Source: Bimastos eiseni (taxonomy: Eukaryota; Annelida; Clitellata; Crassiclitellata; Lumbricidae). From it: 64,000 bases of DNA. The position numbers and the translations under genes were made by a program. The stretch lies in NCBI GenBank assembly GCA_959347315.1, contig OY365810.1, positions 8,014,598 through 8,078,597 of the forward strand. Direction: 5' to 3'. The notes beneath the pieces are model-generated. The model was given only the letters and a program-made list of their open reading frames with translations, was not told the origin of the DNA and made no database searches. Below are positions 35,497 to 46,869 of the stretch, one piece after another. Within the stretch, counting starts at the first letter, position 1, and each line of letters starts with the position of its first letter.

Positions 35497-36877
35497 CCAA
35501 AGTTGTGACATGGCTATCTCAGCCTGCATGTATCTGTACGACCTTCTGGTGAAGACTAATGCCCGGTTATCCTAATGCAGAGGCCAAGCGGAATATTCTT
35601 ATTGTATATGTTGCTATGGGTTATATCGTGATTTTATCTTCTGTCTCAAAATGCCCATTGAACACAGAACAGTATATATAGGCCTGAAAGTCCACCAAAA
35701 ATACAGAGAAACACAACGATACGATTGTTTAGAAGTGGCTGAACAGTTTTCGCTTTGTTTCCCATAACCAGTGACATTAACCTCATTAAGATTTAAAAAC
35801 TATGACCCATGACCTACTACTCTATAATTGAAATAACCTACCGACCTCGCCATCCCCGCTGTACCTCCAATGCTGACTTAAAGAGGCACTAAGGCTACAA
35901 ACGCGCGCACCAATTCGTCGACGATATTGTACGCAGAGATCAGTCAACCGAAGCACCGCCAATTTAAACGACATACATAAACAAAGTTTACAAGGTACAC
36001 TGGTGTTAGCCGTCTGCTGTAGGAGTGGAGCTGAAAATTACGACATATGGACATCTGCTGAACACTTTAAGTACGAATTTTTTCGTAAGTGTGAATTTAG
36101 GAAAGGTGAAGGAACTTCGCTCGCAAGGCTTCTGCCGACGTCGCTCCACCCTCCTACGTGCTACATCACATGTTGACCCTGTTATCTGGGTGTGCGCTGC
36201 TTCTCAACATGCTTTGAGGGTCCTGCAATGACATGGTCTGTGACCGTCTGTCCACCAAATCGCTGTATAAAGTTACCGAGACAACAACCATCTCTCGCCT
36301 CCCCTAGCTGTACCTCAAAGAGTCAAAGGCTTGGTAGGGTTTGGCGTATGCTGACTGCTGATGATCGAGGCCGCCTTGAGACCGTGCGGAGACCGAGAAG
36401 GCTCCCAATTCCTCGGCTTATGGGGGGGGGGGTCCCTGGTTGATGTTTGTTTGTTTCGGCTGTCTGAAGCCCACATTCTGCATCCAGTCTTTCCATCTGT
36501 TGCATTGTGAACATACTTGCCGGCCTAGAGCTCCGCCGTTCCTGCTTCCGGCCAAAGACGATTGTTGCTTTATATCTGGAGTACCTTTTAAATAAGCACA
36601 AGCCCACATATGTCCCATCTAATGCCTATGGATATGTTGTAAGGGAAAAGATGGACCATATGTAACTAATAAGGATATTCAGACAGCTGCAGAGGCTTCG
36701 ATCATCACTTGTAAAACATTCTTAGGGCCTACAGTTGTCGAACTTCACGAGAAAGATTGAATCAGTTTGATTTAGAGGTGCACTACATAATTATGCAGTT
36801 GTGCTCTATAAACTGGTTTAACTTTTCAATTCCATACTAGTAACTTTAGATATAACTTCTTTTCTTTTTCTTGGCAG
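35497..36877. other. Upstream region and probable 5' UTR intron of the TRIM gene
   Basis: A well-formed acceptor (TTTTCTTTTTCTTGGCAG, ending 36877) precedes the TRIM start exon, so at least one non-coding exon should lie in this stretch. I could not place it. Open frames here have no recognisable domain. A G-run of ten (36422-36431) is the only simple repeat. Confidence 0.45.
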
Positions 36878-36899
36878 AAATTGAACTTCAAAACCAGAA

Positions 36900-39800
36900 A
36901 TGACTGCAAAAGAGAGCAGCATTGAAGAGAAACTCGGTGAAATCACAGAATGTTGCATTTGTGCCGAAGTGTACAATGACCCTAGAGTGCTGCCTTGCAT
37001 CCACACTTTCTGCCTCAAATGCATTCAGCTGACGGGAAACGAGAGAAAACCAGGTGAAGAAATGCCTTGTCCAATCTGCAGAACCGAATTCATCATTCCA
37101 ACAACTGGATTCAAAGATCTGAAGAAAAATTTTTTCATGGCAAAGTTAGTTGAGATGGCTATGCTGAAGAAACCAGTGACTAAAGAAACACTTTGTGATG
37201 TATGCAGAGAGAATACCGATGAGGAGCCAATAGGCGAGATTGCAACTGCAACAATGTACTGCACCGACTGTAGAGATCATTTGTGCGATCGTTGCTTTCG
37301 TGATCATAAGAGACACAAGCTGAGCCGAGATCACCAACTTGTTGTCCTTGGAAGTGGAACTGCACAAGAGGAAGACATCAGAAGGTTTAGAACGAGCAGA
37401 TGCAAGCAGCACGTAAAGGAACAGCTGAGATTGTATTGCCTGCCTTGCAAGACTGTCTTGTGCTTGATGTGTTATGTTGAAGGTCACAGCTCGCACCAGT
37501 GCTCTGATGTAGAAAAAGTGGTTGAGGATTTTAGAAAGGATATCAAAGAGAATATCGATGAGATTGAAAGTTATCTGCATCAGTGCTTTACTGAGAAACA
37601 AGAAATTGAAGAATACAGAACAAAGATTGTGAAGGAAATAGAACAGACACAGTCTGTAATAATTCTGAGGGGTAAAAATCTGAAGGATATGATAGACAAG
37701 CACACAGGTCAGTTGCTGGAAGAGTTAAATTTAATTAAACAAAACAAACTCAAAGAAATTGAGACTAAGAACGAAGAACTGGAAAGACAGCAAACTATTT
37801 TAGACAGTTTTAAGACCTACTGCTTGGATATGAACTCCAAGGGATCGTCCAGCGATATCTGCCGTGTCATCAACGAGTTACAAGGTAGAACTAGCGTCTT
37901 GCGACAAATGGTAGCAACTAAAAAAGACATTCAGAGTCAGCAGAAGTGTTTCCAAATCTTCTTTGAGCCGACCAATCTTGAGGGATTCTCGAAAACATGC
38001 AATGTTGTTGGAGCTCTTCAAGGTAAAGAACCTTCGAACGAATAGATAAAGTGTTTTAAAATTCACATAGGTAGTGCTGGCCTTAGCCTCAGGCGGAGTC
38101 CTTAGCATCCTTGGGCAGAGGTTTTCAGGAAGTCCCTACATAACCAACTCGCTTGGCACCATACTTCGTCACGTCTGAAGGGTGGCAATTCTCATGGGCA
38201 AACTGACACAGGCATCCTATTATAAGCTTAGGCTGTGTACGTTTTAAGACATAGTGTATGTAGACCTGCTAAATTGAAGTGTTTGGTTTATTCTATATTT
38301 CATTGCATCTGCTTAGGTTCATTATTGTTTCAATTAATACCTCTGGATGTTCATGGATTAGCAATTGTTTTTGACATTTAATAACAGATCTCTAGCCCTA
38401 TCGTTCCAGGAAAACACCAATCTGTTTTCTACTTTGGAACAGGTCGTGCATAGTTATGCAAAAGCCAGTGTCATTCAATTGTTAGAATATAGACATGCCA
38501 ATCCACTTACCAATGACTTGTGCACTTTTTATAAACATCATAATTATGTTGCAGTTTAATTAATTTGGGCATTACATGGATTAGTGATAGATTGAAGAAC
38601 TTGTGGTAGTTTAATTTAGTGCAGCAGATGACTTTCTGTTAGATATATGGAACCTAACCAGTTATTGCTGAAATTTGTTTTACAGAAGAGGCCAACAATC
38701 AAGAAGTGAATCCTATTCCGTTTAAGACGATCATCACTGTTCCCACAGGTGTTAGCACAGCAGTAAGAGGATTTGCTATTCTGGACAAGTACATTTTCAT
38801 TGTTTGTACAGACAGCTCAGAAATTGAAGTGTACGATTCGACTAGCTTTGTTTTTCAATGCCAGTGGCAACTGACAGAACTTGCTGATCCACTCGACATA
38901 GCATCTTGTAACTGCAACAAGTGCCTCTACATTTTGGATGCAAAATTTCAAATTGAATCGATGGAAATCATAAGAGTCGATTCAATGGGAAACCTTATAA
39001 ACAAATGGTCACCAGGAGAAAACTGGGGCTTTCGTCTTTTCATCACCGAAGATTCCAACATTTTATTACCGGCCAATAAGAGGAACAGATTGAATGAATA
39101 CTCTCCAGATGGGCAGCGGATCCGTATGATCAAACTGTCTTCGGATTTAAGTTATCCATGTCATGCCATAAAATTAGCCGATGATAAGTTTGTGGTTAGT
39201 TTTGTCAATTTTTATCCGGATACCGATGTCGACTGTTATTTCAGTTTAACAAGCGAAAGAAATTCTGAGGAGGAAAGCGAAAGTAATGATGATAATCGAA
39301 AGAATCTGGAAGAGGAGAAAGAAGAAGTGGAGAAAGAAGAAGTGGAGAATGAAGAAAAAGAGAATGAAGAAGAGGAGAAAGAAGAAGAGGAGAAAGAAGA
39401 AAAAGAGAATGAAGAAGAGGTGGCGGTAGAGGAAGAGGTGGGGGAGATGGAAGAGGAGCAGCAGAAGGGTGAAGATGAAGATGCTGAAGAAGAAGACGAT
39501 GAGAAAGGTGAAACCAAAAGTACAGGCAGTGAGAAAGAATCTAATGGTTCACAAAAAATTTCAAGTAAAACTGAAGAAAAAGAAGTAGAAGAACAAATAG
39601 CAGACTATGAAACAGAAGAGAAATCAAACAAAAGTGACGATAGTGAACATGAAGAGAATGACAACCGAACGAACGAACATCTAGTTTGCATAGTAGATGG
39701 CAATGGAGATGTTGTCAAATCGTTTGGTCATGCCAAAGGATCTAGCCTCGGCCAACTGAATCGTCCCAACTATCTGACGATAGATGGAGAGGGGCAAATT

Positions 39801-40004
39801 ATTGTTGCTGACCACGGAAACAGCCGAGTGCTCCTACTGAGCCCTGATCTGGAGTTCAGAAAAGAACTGATTTCTAGGAAACAGGGCTTCCTACATCCTC
39901 GTAAAGTACAGCTAGATGAATCAACCTGTCGGCTGTTTGTGGCGACCAATGCAAGGAATGCAAACAAACGAATCCGAGGAAGCGTGTTGTTTTTTTCGGC
40001 TTAA
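36900..40004 (+). CDS. TRIM-family E3 ubiquitin ligase (RING, two B-boxes, coiled coil, NHL-like propeller)
   Basis: Two coding exons, 36900-38022 and 38686-40004, join in phase 1 (CAAG/GTAAAG; TTTTACAG/AAGAGG) to give 813 codons. The ATG follows an in-frame TGA at 36882. RING: C18xxC21, C33xH35xxC38xxC41, C57PIC60. B-box 1 spans about residues 99-148. B-box 2 is C168xxH171, C180xxC183, C188xxC191, H196xxH199. A coiled coil of roughly 205-310 follows. Exon 2 encodes a six-bladed-type propeller, with a clear NHL repeat near the end (SLGQLNRPNYLTIDGEGQII, then ADHGNSRVLLL). Between early blades and that repeat is an insert of about 130 residues (about 568-700) that is nearly all Glu, Lys and Asp. 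The RING should transfer ubiquitin with an E2. TRIM proteins of this build act in immunity, development or RNA regulation; the substrate is unknown. A relic of the same propeller lies at 17.9 kb. Confidence 0.88.
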
Positions 40005-40597
40005 GGGAATGAGGCAAGATTTCAACCAAAAATATCTCTAAATGTCCGGATTCATTGTAGCATTTTGTGCAACTGCATAGGCTTATCACACTTGGGTAAG
40101 CATGCAGACAACCAAATATCTTGTATATTTTTGGAGTATTAATTAAGTCTTACAATTGATACTAAAGACCAACAAATGATTTAACTTTTGTCAGCTTTAC
40201 AGTATCTCTGCCACCACTTGTACGGGCATCAAATGGGACCAATATGTTCTCTATACGAGTCCGATATGGGTACATGGGTTCCATATTGGTTCATGTGAGC
40301 ATCCTGGAAGAGATGCCTTCAAGGTAATGTAAAAAAAATTGATAGGCTCCTCAATGACTACAACAAAGCTAGAAACTCCTTTATTTTGGATAATTAAATA
40401 CTTTCAACATATTTTCCCCTCATTGTTATTCCTACTCACAAACTGCTTGCTCATTACAGCTACCTTACCTACTACCCACAAATTCAATAATATATAAAGT
40501 TAGTTTTATTGACATCATCTTGCAGCTAGCAATTGTAGATTAGATTGTAACAATCGATGAATGAATACTAACAAATGAAAATAATAATTTTCTTATT

Positions 40598-40603
40598 GAA
40601 TAA
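40598..40603 (+). terminator. Candidate polyadenylation signal of the TRIM gene
   Basis: AATAAA about 590 bp after the TRIM stop codon, the first convincing plus-strand hexamer I noticed in this flank. Confidence 0.35.
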
Positions 40604-40769
40604 AAAAGACCGGAATTGGTGAAGTCGCTCATTCTAAGAAGACAGAAGTTGGCAACAAAGGTAACAAAGTCGAATCAGCAAAAGTGACCAAAACGTGAGG
40701 GCAAAGCCTATTGAAGTACATGTGTCCCTGTAATAATTACTATCAACCGCAATTAAATTAAAACCAGAT

Positions 40770-40925
40770 TTATTTATATAGCACGTACTCCTCTGGCAAC
40801 CAGACCCTCCCCTCTCCTGAACAACGCTTTGGATAACCATCTGACTCGACGCAGTGCTCGTGAATAAGCAGGTGCCCTTCAAGTGGTCCTTTAGAAGTTT
40901 GGAGATGACATTTACAGTACTCGAA
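40770..40925 (+). repeat. CR1-like retrotransposon 3' UTR fragment
   Basis: ACGCAGTGCTCGTGAATAAG followed by CTTTAGAAGTTTGGAGAT matches the 3' UTR of the CR1-like fragment at 12.05-12.2 kb (in reverse there) and the tail near 1350. It is a severely 5'-truncated insertion between the convergent TRIM and MORN2 genes. Confidence 0.6.
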
Positions 40926-41357
40926 AGATACTTGCAACACCTTGTATGTCCTTTGCTTATGAAAAGTATTGAATGCAGACTGTTTCCTAAGCCAACTGTT
41001 CATTAACACAGACTCCCAACAAGGAAAAATGTTTGCAATGAAACATTCAATTCATTAGTCACGGCTGAATACGTTTGCAGAACTTTGCATATAATGACGT
41101 CTGCTATCAATAGCAGTAGAAGAAATTTCATGAACATTTCATCAAGTTTGGATACAAGAATACTTAACTTAATAAATAACTGCATGAAACATAATAGCTG
41201 TTGGTAAAAGAAGCAATACAAACCTGGAATTAGCATTGGTTGGAAAGGAGGAGAAAATTCAAACAATACAAGCATATGATACTGTTGGCACTCAAATGAA
41301 TCCAGGTTAAATACATTTTAATCTGAGTCATGACTGTCATCAACTCAATGAGCTACA

Positions 41358-43115
41358 TTAGAGATTTAACTTGTATCGTAGTCCAGGAGCAGCCTTGTAC
41401 CAGAAATTTCCACTCCAAACTTGTCCATCTGTGTCAGTAAAATTTCCTTCGCCTTCCATCCTATGCAATGGCAAAAGAACAAACAATCTGTGCTTTAGAA
41501 TCATTGACATCACCAATACACAGCAATTCACAACAGTTGATAAGACTGCATAAAGAGCTAAGAAACAAGTATTTTAGAAATCATCAATTATTATCAAATT
41601 AACAATGAGTAATCATCATGTTTATATTGCTATTAAAAGGACAATGTAGGCCCTTGAGAATATATATCTAAGGAATTCTAAGGAATTAAGTTACAGAGGC
41701 AAAGCCAGGTTAAGCCCATGACATAACAAAGGTTTAATTAATTATTTACGATGATATTTACTTGTTCAGAATGGGTAGTTCAAAGTGAAAACATTAACTA
41801 CACTGGAAACTAATGTGCCTCTATCAAAGAGAGCATCAGAAATCTTCTCAACGCTGGCTTATTTCAGAGATTTAAATCTCAGACTAGCACGGTCCTTACA
41901 CGGGGGACCCTAAATGAAGGATCTCACCTGATCAAAACATTGAAAAGTGAGCAGGGGCAAGACCAAATACAGTCGCTAAAGAAGAATGCAAACATTTATG
42001 TAAAGTCACAAGCCACAATATAATATGGTTCCCTTACTTAAATTAAAGCCTCAAAAGGTATTCGTGAATAATTGTAACTGTTAATAATAACTAACTTGTT
42101 ATCAACAAAACTGCCATCAAAGAAAGATCCATTCGGCCAAGTATAATGTCCACTTCCATGGAATTTGTTTTCCTTGAAGTTTCCCTCGTAGGAAGCTCCA
42201 CCCGAAAACTGAATTCTCCCAACACCATGCATTTTATCATTCATCCACTGTCCCTGGTACGTCGTTCCATCACTCGACGTGTGAGTCCCTACTCCATTGC
42301 GTTCCAACACTCCATCACCCAGCTGGAAGTACTCACCTTCTGCAAACCAAAATTACATACATCATACAACAAATTATACCACATGATAATAAATGCTGAA
42401 GAAACGTAAATGATATAGCTGCGCGTGTTGCAGAATAGTTACGGGTTTGTGTGCTTTCATTCCCTATACCCCTGCTGCCTGGGATTGTAATTGACAGCCA
42501 ATCTCTTTGTAGCTCAAGTTCATTTTATTACTTAAAAAACAGCTCTAAACTCATTATATCTCAATGGCATTCAACACTTGTGTTTTTCCTGGTTGCTGAC
42601 GATCTGCACCTCAGACTCGCAATGCTTGCGTGCTACATAGATTAAATTACTTAATTAATAGAAATAAATAATTATCAATTCATCAACTAAACTTTACACA
42701 GCGCCATTTCAAAAATCTATTCAGAGGTGCTCTAATTAGTAATGCATAATTTACATATATCATAGATGGAAAATACAAATGAAAAATAATCACAAATAAA
42801 GAAATAAAATTATGTTCACTGTTCAAAGTTCAACCAAGTTCTGGGATAATGAATACTCTTTAGCTCTACAGTACTCCTTCCCCATACTTTAATGTGTTCC
42901 TGAATGTCTGTTTTTCTCTTGTTTGTTTGATTTTACAACCAATATTTTTTCACACATCTGCCTTGTATATGTTTGGCTGAGAACTGACTTCATATACAGG
43001 TCACCAGAGCAAAACTCCGTTAGGATAATCACTGTACAACGGCCTACAGCACTGCAATTCATGCACAGTTCTCGCTATTATTGTTTAATCACTTATATGG
43101 GGCTATACAATCCTA

Positions 43116-43169
<54 letters not shown>

Positions 43170-43975
43170 TCGATGATGATGATGTCGATGATGTCGATGA
43201 TGTCGATGATGTCGATGATGTCGATGATGTCGATGATGTCGATGATGTCGATGATGTCGATGATGATGATGTCGATGATGATGATGTCGATGATGATGAT
43301 GTCGATGATGATGATGTCGATGATGATGATGTCGATGATGATGATGTCAATGATGATGCCAATAATGAAATAAAATGATGATCAGGCAGTGAAGGAACCA
43401 ATGAGTATAAGGGGGTTGATGCTTTTGCGGTTATGCTTCAGAGCAGCGAGGTTCACATTCATTAATAATTAGCATAAATTTCATAATTCATGTGCTTAAA
43501 TAATCTATGATAAGCAGTAATTTAATTTGATAGAATATGCTATAGAGCATGTATGTATTTTAGCAATACTTGTGGCTAACCTTTAACATTTGCACACTGG
43601 CTAAATGTGGTATATAAATATAATATTAATATTATATAGTCACTTCTAAGAAAAAGATGAAGAAGGGCGATATCAAATTTCAGAATACAGTCACCAGCAC
43701 CATTCTTCTGCTTTCCAAAGACTTGAAGTCTAACCATAGGCCTATACTTGCCATATTTGTCACCATTAGGAAATATGTAGACACCAGACTTGGGCTCTGG
43801 AGCAGGTTCTTCCTTTGAGTGCTTTTTTACTGTTTTCACATAAAAACAACTTTAATTAAAGCTAAGAAAGAAACATGTACATAATGAAACATTGGAATTG
43901 CACTGATAAATGAAGGAAATTCCCAAATGTGCTAATATAATATATATATAATATAAATATATGTATATATGTATA

Positions 43976-44038
<63 letters not shown>

Positions 44039-45757
44039 TTATACTGACCATGGGTTAATGAAGACCTGTTTCTTTTGTTTTGCTTGGTTTCGTTTTTGTG
44101 TCAAAGAGTTTAAATATTTACACAGACTACTAATGACAGACTGGGACCTTACTACAACACTAACCTTGTCTTATTAAGAAGTGAATAATTATAAAACTCA
44201 TTCCGGTTTTCTCACAGAAACCGTTCAACAGTCATCTAACAATTAATCATAAGATTCATCTTATTTAGCTCAATTACTGTAGCGAGTACTTAAAATAACT
44301 AACATGGTCATCTAACTGAAATAACCAAGTGAAAATGCACTTGTGTATCTATGCACGACTGCCATATAATTACGTCAGATTCTGATGTGTCAGTTCAATA
44401 ATTGAAAGTATGGCATCACCTCCTCTCAGGGCTTGAAGTGGGCCGGTATGAAACAGTATGCCATACCGGCACCTCTTCTGGCCGACTGCAAGCATACCGG
44501 TACTTCTACAGACTCCCAATTCAGACCCCCACAATCTGAAGTGGGGAGGGGAATGGTTCTTGTGTCCATACCGGCACCTCTATTTTTCCACTTCAAGCCC
44601 TGCCTCCTCTAACGAAAGCCCATTCAGACTATGACTACCGTGTTTCTTAGGGATGAACCTAGTGTCGATTTCCTGTCGATACCTCATATTATGAGTGAGC
44701 AGTAACGAGCATAAGTATAAAATATTTTTAAAATCTCATTCTATTGATATTTTGTTTGGCAGTTTGCACAATTTTTATGAATGTTATTAATTATGCCTCA
44801 GTTTACACTAGGAAGTAGTAACTAGTAAGAACTACTAATAATGGTATGTGTGTTTTTTATTTCAATACTGCTAGGACCCATCCTTTGTCCGAGTCTCAGT
44901 CATGCTGAGTACAATGCAATACTTGACCAAGTTGAGTATCCGAGCCTAGTCTCTGTTCATTCCTACTATTTCAGAATAGATAATATAATAGATAATTTGC
45001 AGAGGGCTGTTTGATAATATTATTATCACACAACCCTCTGTAAATTCATTGGATAGCACCTGGGACTTCCAGATTCACCACACTTGGCCATACATGCATA
45101 CCCTGGTATCATTAGTAAGTGGGTGGCATTATGCACTGTGAGTGTTTTGTTGAGCTCGGTGTCATTCTTCACCTTTGTGGCATTTCTTAAGAACCCTTTC
45201 TAGCTTTACACTTTATGTGAACAACCCTCAATGAAATTAGGTTAGGCGTATGCACCCTCAGTTCCTCAACCTATGAAGCATTCGTACAAGCGTCTCACCT
45301 AACTACACCCAAGCTCATATTAATGCCTAAAAATGCTTTGGCTTCAAGGGTTCTGTCAACACCACACTGTGGGGCTTATAACTGTCATATGGTAACATGG
45401 CCAAATCCCCTTAATTATCCTCTGATCTGATCATAGATCTCTGAGATCGTCTGATTCAAAATGTTGCGTGTGCCAAACTCAACGACCTCATATAATATTA
45501 TATAACTAAACTGAGATGCATGAGCCTTCAATGCACGTACCAAACTGAGATGCAAGACACTACATAATAATTATATGCATAAAAGAAGCGAATCTGAACA
45601 TATCCAATCGGCACGAATTAGATAGACAGATTCAATGGAACTATATTTAGATTTCGGATAAATGGAATTTCACCGTTTGTAAATTTAGGCCTACAACTAA
45701 AGTTGCAACGTTCTCATTGAAAATACACAACAAAGTGTGTACTTTACCAGGTGACAT
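41358..45757 (-). CDS. MORN2: MORN repeat-containing protein 2
   Basis: Four coding exons on the minus strand, 45757-45748, 43829-43752, 42339-42096 and 41460-41358, agree in phase and give 144 codons plus a stop. The first exon contributes only MSP and one base. Exon 2 encodes [13 protein letters not shown]. Exon 3 holds the MORN repeats, e.g. [28 protein letters not shown] and FDGSFVDNK. Exon 4 encodes [19 protein letters not shown], then the C-terminus [13 protein letters not shown]. This order, with the closing AAPxLxxKL segment, matches vertebrate MORN2 (MOPT), a small MORN protein reported to promote LC3-associated phagocytosis and also expressed in testis. The intron after exon 2 begins GCAAGT, an apparent GC-AG intron. 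Introns contain a GAT-repeat tract, an AT microsatellite, a SINE tail and a hAT MITE. It is head-to-head with UBE2Q, with about 1.1 kb between the start codons. Confidence 0.88.
43118..43372. repeat. GAT/GTC trinucleotide repeat
   Basis: About 255 bp of GATGAT with regularly placed GTC: first pure GAT, then a GTCGATGAT period of 9, then a GTCGATGATGATGAT-type period of 15. Every frame stays open because no stop can form, but the tract lies in the MORN2 intron between exons 2 and 3 and is not coding. Confidence 0.9.
43640..43686 (+). repeat. SINE 3' tail fragment
   Basis: GAAGAAGGGCGATATCAAAT here is identical to the end of the tRNA-derived SINE at 51.98-52.19 kb, so this is a truncated copy. 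It lies about 65 bp from MORN2 exon 2. Confidence 0.55.
43930..44036. repeat. (AT)n microsatellite
   Basis: AT-dinucleotide run of about 100 bp in the first MORN2 intron. Confidence 0.9.
44427..44602. mobile_element. hAT MITE, 176 bp, with perfect 8-bp target duplication
   Basis: Termini CAGGGCTTGAAGTGG and CCACTTCAAGCCCTG are perfect 15-bp inverted repeats, and both flanks are CCTCCTCT (44419-44426 and 44603-44610), an exact 8-bp duplication. Subterminal CATACCGGCACCTCT and related CCGGTA motifs occur at both ends. It is non-coding. The intact duplication argues for a fairly recent insertion into the MORN2 intron. Confidence 0.88.
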
Positions 45758-46194
45758 TCCGCCAAGGCAGGCAGAACAATTACAACAATAATACTAATTA
45801 TATCAACAAATAATATACTTAATAAATAAATTTACTAAGAGCAAGCGTAAACGCAAATGGTCGCCATGACTACAGAACCGCCGCGGCAAAGCTGGTTCCC
45901 AAATTTTGTGTTCATAAACTTTAGCGCAACACTTCCGATTTGGCTATAAAATTTCTAATTATGTAACTCAAACGCCCAAATCATCTTGATGTTAATTATT
46001 TACATAGATATGTCAAACCCTTAGCTAAATTTAATCGTATTATCGATCAATTTCTACTATTATAATATAATTATGAGATTTAGCAGGTCTAGCACTACTC
46101 AAGTTTCTTAAAATTCTAAAAATTAATTATGTGATGCAGTTTTCATAACAATTTATGGATTCAAAAAAGGATCTGGAGATAAGATGCTTTGACC

Positions 46195-46345
46195 AATCTG
46201 ATTCTCTGGCAACCGGACTCGGACCTTCATCGGATACCGTGTTCGTGTTGACAACCCATCAGACACGAGACAACGCTTGTGAATGAGTTGGTGTCCTGAG
46301 CTCGCTTGGACATTGATTAATGCTTTTTATGAATCTTCGTGCTGC
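46195..46345 (+). repeat. CR1-like retrotransposon 3' UTR fragment
   Basis: GTTGACAACCCATC, then GAGACAACGCTTGTGAATGAG, resembles the 3' UTR of the CR1-like element at 12.05-12.2 kb (GACAACCCATCTGATTTGAC, then AGCGCTCGTGAATAAG). A further partial copy (GCGACGCACTTGTGAATAAG) is at 46480-46500. Both lie between the divergent MORN2 and UBE2Q starts. Confidence 0.55.
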
Positions 46346-46832
46346 TCATACGTCTCTGGTCGCCTTCAGTTCTAAAGACCATACGCCGTAGGCCCGTAGC
46401 CGTTCGTTTGACCCTTTGTGTGTAGTCTCTTAACATGGAACCAATTTTTATCTTACCCGTATATGAAATTTATTTTGACTAAGCGACGCACTTGTGAATA
46501 AGCTGTATGCAGTATCTCGCAATTTGTCTAGTGGAAAGGTACATTATTTTACATTTCGGAACTGTAGAAATGCTAAGAAAACTCGATAATGCGACAGGAT
46601 TATTTGGCGTATTTGCCAGTTGCCACTTTCGTACTATTAGAGTGTTGAATCTGGATAAAATTATTTGGTCCATGGTTTCTTGAAACGATGAAGTGGTGTT
46701 GCGCATGCGCCGCATGAAACCTCAGTTTGTTCCTTTTTTGCCGACAAAAGACGTTTAATTCCTTTCCATTAAATTTACAATCTGCATATTTCTTGCCGCT
46801 TCTAATCAAAACACTTGCGTACCCACGGGGCT

Positions 46833-46862
46833 ATGGAATACGGCGATCGTCAGTCTAGGTGA
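46833..46862 (+). promoter_or_regulatory. Short upstream ORF before the UBE2Q start
   Basis: A nine-codon frame (MEYGDRQSR, then TGA) ends seven bases before the UBE2Q ATG. If it is within the 5' UTR it could dampen or regulate initiation. The transcription start is not known from the sequence. Confidence 0.35.
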
Positions 46863-46869
46863 CGCCGCG

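Noticed and set aside
37146..37703. 185-codon minus-strand frame
   Set aside because: It is the antisense shadow of the TRIM RING/B-box exon, whose plus-strand frame has the zinc-binding residues.
39236..39517. Ser-rich minus-strand frame
   Set aside because: It is the antisense of the Glu-rich TRIM insert.
43093..43401. Poly-Asp, poly-Ser and poly-Met frames
   Set aside because: All come from the GAT/GTC repeat within a MORN2 intron.
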